Assembly: GCA_026786125.1 (NCBI GenBank)
Contig: JAJAYU010000401.1
Span: forward strand, 1 to 14,857
DNA from: Chamaesiphon sp.
GTDB taxonomy: Bacteria > Cyanobacteriota > Cyanobacteriia > Cyanobacteriales > Chamaesiphonaceae
Direction of reading: 5' to 3'
DNA: 14,857 nucleotides
Position numbers and translations under genes: made by a program. This document shows positions 1-5,961 of the stretch, one piece after another. The notes beneath the pieces were generated by a model. It saw only the letters and a program-made list of their open reading frames with translations. It made no database searches and had not been told where the DNA came from. Position 1 is the first letter of the stretch, and each line of letters opens with the position of its first letter.

Positions 1-148
1 CAGTTAGATCGATCAAATTAACAGTCTTTAGATCTGATTTTAATCTTTATGGGGTAATATTGTACGCTATCCTTTGATTATTCGATTTATTCACAATCAC
101 AGAGCTGCGGAATAGAATAAAAAAACAGTTACACATCTAGAACTATTA
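1..148. other. AT-rich flank downstream of the NTPase gene
   Basis: This stretch follows the stop codon of the minus-strand NTPase gene. I see no open frame of useful length, no convincing terminator hairpin with a T-tract and no RNA gene in it. Confidence 0.5.
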
Positions 149-1882
149 TCATATATTAATTTTATAGATTGTACTGGCACGCTTTAGATTAAGAGAATTT
201 TCTGATGCACATTTAGTGATTGCACCTTTAACATTTTCAACAATTAGTTCGTATTTTTCATTGTCTTCTTCAGAACTTCCTCCTCCATTATCAAAAAATA
301 GCAGCCCAGATTTAAGTTTCGTCATAAGATTCGCAGGATTTCCTTTTATCCATTGATAAAATTCGTCTTGAGTAATGGAGGCTAGAAATTCTATGTCTTC
401 TGGATACCAGCCTCTTTCAGTTGCTATTTTCATAGCAACCCGATCTATATCAATATTATTGGATTTGATTTTAATCGATTTAATACGATCCATAAGTGGC
501 TCGAAATTAACTCCTTCAAAAATAGATAAATCACGTATATTTACGTTGCTTATTTCTTCTTGATGTAACTCTAAATATTTCTCCATGTGTCCATTAACAT
601 CTTCGCCAAGGTCATTGAGCATCACAAGAATTTGTGAAAATTCTCGAACATGAATTTTATCGATATACTTGGAAAGTATCGATTGGAAAGACCGGATAAT
701 CTCATGTTTGTTATCTGCAAATGAATCCAGGTAAAGATCCCATGCAGCACGCAACTCTTGGCGTACATAAATAATGTTGACTTTATTAGATACTTCTCGC
801 ACTGAGTCTATAATTTCTGATGTTTCGACATATCCACATTCAAGATATTGGATAATGCAATTGTCAAAAGCGGAAGAAGAAAGATCAATTTTAAATGAAA
901 TTAATTGGTATTTCTTCTCGGAATCCGGCATTTCTTTCTTGTCAAGTATATAAGAAACATCCAAACCATCTTTTAGCCTCCTCTTTACAAATTCAAATGG
1001 CAATGCAGACCCACGTAAATAATAAGACCAGAATAGTATCATTGAATGATTGACAAACTCATTAATTACTAATTCATCCGAATGTTCTAGCTCAGACCAG
1101 AATTTACCTATAAAGCTTTTCAACTTCTTTGTCACACGAATATTTTTCAAATCTAAAGTAATCGCAAACCGCTCAATCGAACTAAATAATCGATGATCTT
1201 CTGGAAATACACACACCAAATTTTGTGTATGTGTAGGATTATGACTTAATTCTGCATCAACAACTTTCTCTCGGTAAGATTCAAATTCTTTCTTGTCTTT
1301 CTCTTCGGAGAAAGAGTTTTCATTGAAGATAAGGATAACCTTGCAGTTTTTCTGCCTAGCTAGTTCGTCAACAAGCCCCATGATTTCCCGAACGGACAAG
1401 CTGCTACCCTTTCTCTCTAAATCGTCAAAACATATAATGTAATCCTTTACCAGTACATATTCTAAGACGGAAATAATACCAGAATACTTATCGGTATATG
1501 GTATAAATTTCGATAGATATGTTATCCATCCAAACCAAGGGGCCGTTTCTATCGCCTTTTTCCCTGAATCTTTTATCCAAGGAATTCGATTTAATAATTG
1601 AGTGCTTTTCGACAACTCTTTTTTAAACTGCTCATCAATTTTCTCATCTGATGCAATTTTCTGTGCAGATTGAAATATTGATGAACGAATATCGGAGAGA
1701 GATGTTTTACCAAATAGAGAGATATAACTATATGCAATCTGTTTCAGATCCTTCTTTTCTATTCTTTTTTTGATGTAAGAGTCCCAAAGATAAGTCTTTC
1801 CGACTCCCCATTCACCCTTGATAACCATCACTCGATCGTCACCTGTGAAGAATGAATCTAGCGTTTTAGTAGAATTGTACAT
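149..1882 (-). CDS. KAP-like P-loop NTPase (putative defence-associated ATPase)
   Basis: A 577-residue protein beginning almost directly with its nucleotide-binding site: the Walker A motif GEWGVGKT is at residues 23-30. A Walker B with the KAP-like ending IICFDDLER lies at about 149-157 (acidic pair D153/D154). A sensor-like strand VILIFNEN follows at 182-189, and a YREKVVD segment near 203-209 matches the 'EK' region after the KAP core. No transmembrane segment stands out, so it is probably cytosolic, unlike many KAP proteins that carry membrane inserts. The C-terminal ~350 residues are hydrophilic, probably helical, and unrecognised. KAP-type ATPases occur in several phage-defence contexts, but the function here is inferred only from position, 51 bases after the HNH gene on the same strand. 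The gene is clearly AT-richer than the central genes (one hand-counted line, 1021-1080, has 17 G/C of 60), suggesting acquisition. ATG start at 1882; no clear Shine-Dalgarno. Confidence 0.8.
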   Translation of the reverse strand: MYNSTKTLDSFFTGDDRVMVIKGEWGVGKTYLWDSYIKKRIEKKDLKQIAYSYISLFGKTSLSDIRSSIFQSAQKIASDEKIDEQFKKELSKSTQLLNRIPWIKDSGKKAIETAPWFGWITYLSKFIPYTDKYSGIISVLEYVLVKDYIICFDDLERKGSSLSVREIMGLVDELARQKNCKVILIFNENSFSEEKDKKEFESYREKVVDAELSHNPTHTQNLVCVFPEDHRLFSSIERFAITLDLKNIRVTKKLKSFIGKFWSELEHSDELVINEFVNHSMILFWSYYLRGSALPFEFVKRRLKDGLDVSYILDKKEMPDSEKKYQLISFKIDLSSSAFDNCIIQYLECGYVETSEIIDSVREVSNKVNIIYVRQELRAAWDLYLDSFADNKHEIIRSFQSILSKYIDKIHVREFSQILVMLNDLGEDVNGHMEKYLELHQEEISNVNIRDLSIFEGVNFEPLMDRIKSIKIKSNNIDIDRVAMKIATERGWYPEDIEFLASITQDEFYQWIKGNPANLMTKLKSGLLFFDNGGGSSEEDNEKYELIVENVKGAITKCASENSLNLKRASTIYKINI

Positions 1883-1933
1883 ATTACAGATAAATAAACT
1901 TAAATATACGATCGAACAGAATAGACTGAAATG

Positions 1934-2668
1934 TTAGCAGCTATCATCTACCCCTAGCTCCCGATCGATAATTTCCTTAATCAACTCAGAAATTTCTTTT
2001 TCTAGACTAATCGCTCTTTGCCTTAACGCTTCATAGACTCGAACATCAGCCCCTTCCCATAGCAAATCCACCCTTCTAACCTGACGCATCCCAATATGAG
2101 TATAACTTTCAGGATACGCCCAGTAACACGATCGACAAATAGATTTATCCTTCAAACTCTGCCAATTTTCACAATGCTCACACGACCATGACTTTGCTCG
2201 ATTGGCAGAACCACAAAGCAACATGAAATTCTCCGGTGCTAAATCTGGTTCGCCATCAACCTCAAACGGGATGCGATGATCGATTTGCAATTCACGATGA
2301 TTGACCTCCTCTAGATAGATAAAACACTTGCACCCATATCGCCTAATCAACTCATCTTTAATCTGTTTCGATAAACCTGTCCGACCAGATAACCTCGAAA
2401 ATCTTGCCTTCCCAATCTCGCCAAATCTATACGCAGCGATTTTTCTACCATCACTACCCGTCACCGAAAAAGTCTCTAATGGGATGCCATATTCGCGCAC
2501 ATCTCTAGCTGCTCTGGGTGGATGGTTATAACCATAAGTTTCCTTCAGATCTTCTGTCGTAATAAAGCCATATTGCAAAATATGATCGATTACAGTTTTC
2601 GGCCTTTTTGCGGTTACTGACTGACAAAGTTGAATAAAATCATCGGGTAGCTGCTGAGAGTCGTCCAT
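1934..2668 (-). CDS. HNH endonuclease, probable Type II restriction enzyme
   Basis: A 244-residue protein. The N-terminal ~85 residues include a helix-turn-helix-like segment (TVIDHILQYGFITTEDLKE, about 25-43), a plausible DNA-binding module. The HNH core follows: LQIDHRIPF at 127-135 gives the D130-H131 metal-binding pair, N147 lies in PENFMLLC, and N156-R-A-K159 completes the motif. Next comes a CxxC...CxxC zinc ribbon (C163/C166 and C178/C181), then a charged, possibly coiled-coil tail (about 213-238). The gene overlaps the upstream methyltransferase by 29 bases in another frame, which implies translational coupling and co-inheritance. With a cognate-type methyltransferase directly upstream, the simplest role is the cleaving half of a restriction-modification system; the recognition site cannot be read from sequence. 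Alternative: a stand-alone HNH nicking or homing enzyme. All key HNH residues look intact. Confidence 0.85.
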   Translation of the reverse strand: MDDSQQLPDDFIQLCQSVTAKRPKTVIDHILQYGFITTEDLKETYGYNHPPRAARDVREYGIPLETFSVTGSDGRKIAAYRFGEIGKARFSRLSGRTGLSKQIKDELIRRYGCKCFIYLEEVNHRELQIDHRIPFEVDGEPDLAPENFMLLCGSANRAKSWSCEHCENWQSLKDKSICRSCYWAYPESYTHIGMRQVRRVDLLWEGADVRVYEALRQRAISLEKEISELIKEIIDRELGVDDSC

Positions 2669-3575
2669 TTGTTTCTAGAAGCGTAAGCTGTTTTGGTGCC
2701 ATGTGATTATAGCTCTCTAGCCCTGCAAAAGTCTCTGGGAGTAAGCTAGATGATAGATACAAAGATTCTACCGTTATTTCCGATCTACCCAGCAAAGTTG
2801 ATTGAGTCGATCGACCGACTTCGATTTCAATTCTCTTGAGTCCTAACTCTGGCGGTAGTGGTATCCCAAAAGTTTTGTTTCCGAGCTTCCCATCATAACT
2901 AATTGCAAATGCGATCCCGCGTCGATTTAATTGTTCGATCGCTAGCACAAATTCATCTCGATCGATTCCAGCAAAATATCTAGCATCTCTATTTCCACAT
3001 ACACCCTGATACGGTGGATCTAGATAAATAAAATCACTACTACTTACTGTAGCTAAAACTTCCCGATAGTCTAGACTCGTAAATTTACAATTACCTTTTA
3101 AAAAGGCAGAAACTCCTTCAATATTTTTCCGCATATTTTCAGGCTGCGTTCCTTTTCTTCTCTTGTCAGGGCTTTGATTGAATAAACCTTTAGAGTTATA
3201 TCGAACAGCCCCTTTAACACATCGAGCCAATAAATACAAAAACAGCTTTGGATCGTGAGTCTGATTAAACTTTTCTCTAACCTCAGCATAATGCTCGATC
3301 GAATCATCATGTTGTCCATTCCAGATCTCTGTATAGGCACTGACTATTTCATCTGGTCTTTCAATAATTAGCTCCAATAGTTCGATTAGCGGCTGATTGA
3401 GATCGTTCAGCCAGAAACTTTGAGAAATATATCTAGCTGCCACCGCAATACTAACTGCGGCAGTCCCAGCAAAAGGTTCGATAAATCTCTCGATCTTACG
3501 TGGTAAAAAATGGAGAATGTCTGCTGCCAGGGTTCTCTTGCTACCCTGATACTGAATCGGATGCGGTAAGCTCAC
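2640..3575 (-). CDS. DNA adenine-N6 methyltransferase (Dam/D12 class)
   Basis: It transfers a methyl group from S-adenosylmethionine to adenine N6 in a DNA target, probably protecting the host from the adjacent HNH nuclease. Numbering from the longest open frame (TTG at 3596, 318 residues): motif X YQGSKR at 16-21, the AdoMet motif EPFAGTAAV at 40-48, and the catalytic motif IV YLDPPY at 191-196. The order X-I-...-IV identifies the D12/alpha class. The region after GLFN (137-140) reads QSPDKRRKG rather than the FNVPFG-type segment of GATC-specific Dam enzymes, so I do not assume GATC specificity. The start is uncertain. The TTG at 3596 would add MFFFFKI, whereas the GTG at 3575 begins just before the conserved PIQYQGSKR and is preferred. 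The C-terminal ~30 residues extend past the catalytic core and overlap the HNH gene by 29 bases. Confidence 0.88.
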   Translation of the reverse strand: MSLPHPIQYQGSKRTLAADILHFLPRKIERFIEPFAGTAAVSIAVAARYISQSFWLNDLNQPLIELLELIIERPDEIVSAYTEIWNGQHDDSIEHYAEVREKFNQTHDPKLFLYLLARCVKGAVRYNSKGLFNQSPDKRRKGTQPENMRKNIEGVSAFLKGNCKFTSLDYREVLATVSSSDFIYLDPPYQGVCGNRDARYFAGIDRDEFVLAIEQLNRRGIAFAISYDGKLGNKTFGIPLPPELGLKRIEIEVGRSTQSTLLGRSEITVESLYLSSSLLPETFAGLESYNHMAPKQLTLLETNGRLSAATR

Positions 3576-3616
3576 TATCTTAAAAAAGAAGAACAAACGA
3601 TCTAGATAATCTTACC

Positions 3617-3901
3617 ATGCTACTCTACACTGGATGCGCGGTATTTATCACGGCACTTGTTTGTGGGATGAAGATGAATGTATTCTCAGTAACATCTTTG
3701 GATTTTGGGGCGGCGATAACGCTGATTTTTATTGTGCTATTCGGGGCAATGGTTTACGAGATTATTGTCATTATCGCAGCAGTTCAAGCGTTGCAGGGCA
3801 AAATTTCACCCTATCCTTTGATTGTTCGGTTTCTTCCCGATCCGTTACCTTTAGATATTATCGTTTGCGGGCTTTCCAGGTACCGCCATAAATATAATTA
3901 G
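3617..3901 (+). CDS. Small putative membrane protein, unrecognised
   Basis: A 94-residue open frame starting with ATG and divergent from the methyltransferase gene (about 40 bases between starts). It has two strongly hydrophobic stretches, about residues 1-17 and 30-60, the second long enough for one or two membrane passes. A short C-terminal part rich in Pro, Leu and Asp follows. I do not recognise a family. Against it: no ribosome binding site is visible, and its last ~44 bases are antisense to a better-supported zinc-ribbon gene (3858-4034), so its C-terminal residues may not be under selection. A competing plus-strand frame over the same DNA reads as low-complexity, unstructured sequence and was left out. 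It could be a chance frame or a remnant of a longer gene. Confidence 0.4.
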   Translation: MLLYTGCAVFITALVCGMKMNVFSVTSLDFGAAITLIFIVLFGAMVYEIIVIIAAVQALQGKISPYPLIVRFLPDPLPLDIIVCGLSRYRHKYN

Positions 3902-4034
3902 GATGATTGCTCAGTAGCTTCCAACAATCATTACAAATAAACTGCCACCAAGCGGATCGATCAACTTGAATCCGATACATTACATCTGCAATTTTCTGAC
4001 ATTGATCGCAAGCTTTCGTGCGGTTTCTTACCAT
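3858..4034 (-). CDS. Small zinc-ribbon protein, hypothetical
   Basis: A 58-residue protein. It carries two CxxC knuckles: C9-D-Q-C12 near the N-terminus and C34-N-D-C37. Between them is an aromatic patch (SAWWQFIC, 27-34), and the tail is very basic (WKARKR then stop). The knuckle spacing, aromatic core and basic end resemble a treble-clef or zinc-ribbon fold that could bind nucleic acid; that role is inferred. The start is an ATG at 4034 directly preceded by an in-frame TAG, so no longer version exists. No Shine-Dalgarno is evident. Its last ~44 bases overlap convergently the 3' end of the plus-strand membrane-protein frame. It is too short for many gene finders, but the paired cysteines and absence of low-complexity sequence argue for a real gene. 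Confidence 0.65.
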   Translation of the reverse strand: MVRNRTKACDQCQKIADVMYRIQVDRSAWWQFICNDCWKLLSNHPNYIYGGTWKARKR

Positions 4035-4203
4035 CTAAGTTGATAATTGATAATTGATTGGTAGGGGGGATTAGACACCTTGTTTTGTTGAACAAACACT
4101 AAGCCCAACCTGCATGTCTTTATATTGAAATAATTTTAACTTGAGTTTCTTAGAAAAACCCAAGCGAATAATTATTAACTATCAATTATCAATTATCAAT
4201 TAA
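4035..4203. repeat. Inverted pair of heptamer (STRR-like) repeats
   Basis: Left arm 4040-4058 is built from TGATAAT heptamers, and right arm 4181-4199 is its exact reverse complement (19 bases), with 122 bases between. Seven-base tandem units of this kind (short tandemly repeated repetitive sequences) are known from cyanobacterial genomes. The enclosed 122 bases contain a G-run (GGGGGG near 4064-4069) and an imperfect palindrome around TGTTTTGTTGAACAAACA, but no gene. The right arm ends at the 3' end of the Rieske gene and the left arm begins at the start of the zinc-ribbon gene. Confidence 0.7.
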
Positions 4204-4575
4204 TTAAGTATGAATCAAGATTGAAATATCATCATTTTCTTCTTTGACAGTGAAAGTTTTTAGTCCTTGGGCTGGTTTGCCAAGACTGAGCAACTGATGG
4301 GATGCTTCAGGTAACGCAACGCCTAGAAAGGAGTCCACCCACTTAACATTTTTGCCTGTTTTCAGGTCAAAAGTTGCACCATGCCAACGACAGGTGATGG
4401 CATTGTTGCAAACCTTTCCTTTTGCCAAAGGCATTCCCAAATGGGGGCATTTATTTTCCACAGCGTAGACTTTGCCATCGATTCTACTCAAGATGGCTTT
4501 CTTGTTCTCGAATTTGACTGGGAGGATTTCACCCTCTTTGACTTGGCTACTAGTAGCGACAGCGATAGTTGTCAT
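4204..4575 (-). CDS. Soluble Rieske [2Fe-2S] protein
   Basis: A 123-residue electron-transfer protein. The cluster ligands are visible as C43-P-H45-L-G and C62-R-W-H65-G, with 16 residues between the boxes, within the normal range for ferredoxin-type Rieske domains. There is no N-terminal membrane anchor or signal peptide, so this is not the cytochrome b6f PetC subunit. It resembles the ferredoxin component of ring-hydroxylating oxygenases or the NirD-like small Rieske proteins, although no oxygenase or reductase partner lies in the window. The C-terminal half (DSFLGVALPEAS... to ILIHT) carries about 20 more residues than the smallest members. ATG at 4575 is followed directly by a typical N-terminal strand; upstream no Shine-Dalgarno is seen. 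It is transcribed away from pyrB. Which redox pathway it serves cannot be told. Confidence 0.9.
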   Translation of the reverse strand: MTTIAVATSSQVKEGEILPVKFENKKAILSRIDGKVYAVENKCPHLGMPLAKGKVCNNAITCRWHGATFDLKTGKNVKWVDSFLGVALPEASHQLLSLGKPAQGLKTFTVKEENDDISILIHT

Positions 4576-4686
4576 AGCGTAATAATAAATGTCTGATGAT
4601 TAAAAGCAGATATCAACAGCCTACCAGAATCCGTTCCCATTTGACGAGCTAGCGCGGCTGGATCGACTACTAAAGATTATATGCTC

Positions 4687-4711
4687 GCGGTTGCTTTTCA
4701 ACCGCTTTTTT
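4687..4711 (+). terminator. Intrinsic-terminator-like hairpin upstream of pyrB
   Basis: GCGGTTG (4687-4693) and CAACCGC (4699-4705) form a 7-bp GC-rich stem with a 5-base loop, followed at once by TTTTTT. No plus-strand gene lies upstream, so it would end only a leader transcript. A second GCGGTTG at 4724-4730, followed by GATTTTTT, could pair with the same CAACCGC instead. Confidence 0.55.
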
Positions 4712-4866
4712 CTCTATCCCTTGGCGGTTGGATTTTTTAACTTGTTTGAGTTCCGTCTCGATCGAAACATGATTATTTGTCATTAGTGCTGCTACCTGCC
4801 ATGAAATTGAATTTTGAGACTGGGGTAATAAGCTGTGATTGTCTTGTAAGGCTAATCATAGTCTAT

Positions 4867-4895
4867 TATCAAATTATTTCACTCATAATTTGATA
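4867..4895 (+). promoter_or_regulatory. Palindrome in the pyrB 5' leader
   Basis: TATCAAATTAT (4867-4877) and ATAATTTGATA (4885-4895) are exact reverse complements around a 7-base loop. The right arm ends 5 bases before AGGA (4901-4904), the likely ribosome binding site of pyrB. It could be an operator for a dimeric repressor or an RNA hairpin that affects ribosome access; which is unknown. Confidence 0.5.
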
Positions 4896-4916
4896 GGATC
4901 AGGACACCTCAGACCG

Positions 4917-5924
4917 ATGCCGATGACTTGGACGCGCCGACATATACTATCCTTAGCAGATTTCACTCCACAGGAGTATGATACTGTCCTCCAGACAGCC
5001 GCTAGCTTCAAAGAGGTACTATCCCGTCCAGTTAAGAAAGTACCCACCCTCCAAGGGCGAGTAGTTGCCAATCTCTTTTTTGAATCCTCAACTCGCACCC
5101 GCAGTAGTTTTGAATTAGCCGCCAAACGGCTCTCCGCTGACACGCTCAATTTTGCAGCGGCGACTTCTTCCCTCACCAAGGGCGAAACTATTCTCGACAC
5201 CGCCAAAACCTATCTGGCAATGGGTGCAGACTTGATGGTAATTCGGCACAAGCAAGCTGGAGTACCCCAAGCAATTGCGACAGCAATGGATCGAATGGGG
5301 GTGAAAGTGGGAATTTTAAATGCTGGCGATGGACAACACGAACATCCTTCCCAAGCATTATTGGATTTGCTGACAATTTGCGCTACGATCGATCCGATCG
5401 ATCCTCGGTTATCGTTACTCAAAGACAAGAAAATTATGATTGTTGGAGATATTCTACATTCTCGTGTAGCTCGATCAAATATCTGGAGTCTTACCGCTAG
5501 CGGTGCCCAAGTTCATCTCGTCGCCCCACCGACACTATTACCGATGGAGTTCGCTGATTACTGTCAGGAGCCACGAGTTGGAATTAAATCGTCGAATTTA
5601 TTCGTGCATTGGCAACTCGAACCCGCCCTAAAAAATGCAGATTTTGTGATGACATTACGGCTCCAAAAAGAGCGGATGACAGAATATTTATTACCGAGTT
5701 TACGTGAGTATCATCAATACTATGGAATCACGCGAGAACGTTTGGAATTATGCCATCCAGATGTTAAAATCCTCCATCCTGGGCCGACTAATCGCGGTGT
5801 GGAGATTACTTCAGATTTGATGGACGATCCAGGGTTGAGTTTGATTTCTGAGCAAGTAACTAATGGTGTCGCAATTCGGATGGCGTTACTTTATTTGATG
5901 GGGAATACTAAGGATCTAAGCTAG
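4917..5924 (+). CDS. pyrB: Aspartate carbamoyltransferase, catalytic chain
   Basis: It catalyses carbamoyl phosphate + L-aspartate to N-carbamoyl-L-aspartate, the committed step of pyrimidine synthesis, in the cytosol. Numbering from the ATG at 4917 (335 residues): the carbamoyl-phosphate loop [10 protein letters not shown] at about 57-66, the SLTKGET loop at 85-91, HPSQAL at 143-148, [12 protein letters not shown] at 177-188, and HPGPTNRG at 287-294. All are intact and the length is normal for the family. The frame is open further up to a TTG at 4839, but that extension runs through a perfect palindrome and reads unlike the family N-terminus (...[13 protein letters not shown]). The true start is therefore ATG 4917 or ATG 4923; AGGA at 4901-4904 favours 4917. 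The upstream hairpins suggest leader-level control. No pyrI regulatory chain or other pyr gene is adjacent; a SNF2 gene follows after 37 bases. Confidence 0.95.
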   Translation: MPMTWTRRHILSLADFTPQEYDTVLQTAASFKEVLSRPVKKVPTLQGRVVANLFFESSTRTRSSFELAAKRLSADTLNFAAATSSLTKGETILDTAKTYLAMGADLMVIRHKQAGVPQAIATAMDRMGVKVGILNAGDGQHEHPSQALLDLLTICATIDPIDPRLSLLKDKKIMIVGDILHSRVARSNIWSLTASGAQVHLVAPPTLLPMEFADYCQEPRVGIKSSNLFVHWQLEPALKNADFVMTLRLQKERMTEYLLPSLREYHQYYGITRERLELCHPDVKILHPGPTNRGVEITSDLMDDPGLSLISEQVTNGVAIRMALLYLMGNTKDLS

Positions 5925-5961
5925 ACTGAAATAGAGGTTGCCCGCTACATAACTGCTAATT

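Larger units (their letters stand above)
4576..4916. other. Divergent Rieske/pyrB intergenic region
   Basis: This 341-base gap separates divergent genes, so it should hold both promoters. No strong -35/-10 pair could be assigned by eye. What it visibly holds, all usable on the pyrB strand, is a terminator-like hairpin (4687-4711), a second copy of its left arm (4724-4730) followed by a T-run, an 8-bp stem (4833-4861), and a perfect 11-bp stem (4867-4895) next to the pyrB ribosome binding site. Confidence 0.55.

Noticed and set aside
4670..4783. Minus-strand 37-codon frame (starts MTNNHVSIETELK) in the Rieske/pyrB gap
   Set aside because: The frame is hydrophilic and plausible-looking but very short, has no ribosome binding site, and its sequence is shared with the repeated GCGGTTG hairpin arms, which would produce such residues by themselves.
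4839..4916. Extension of pyrB to the upstream TTG at 4839
   Set aside because: The added residues run through a perfect palindrome and the likely ribosome binding site and do not resemble a PyrB N-terminus; ATG 4917 or 4923 is preferred.
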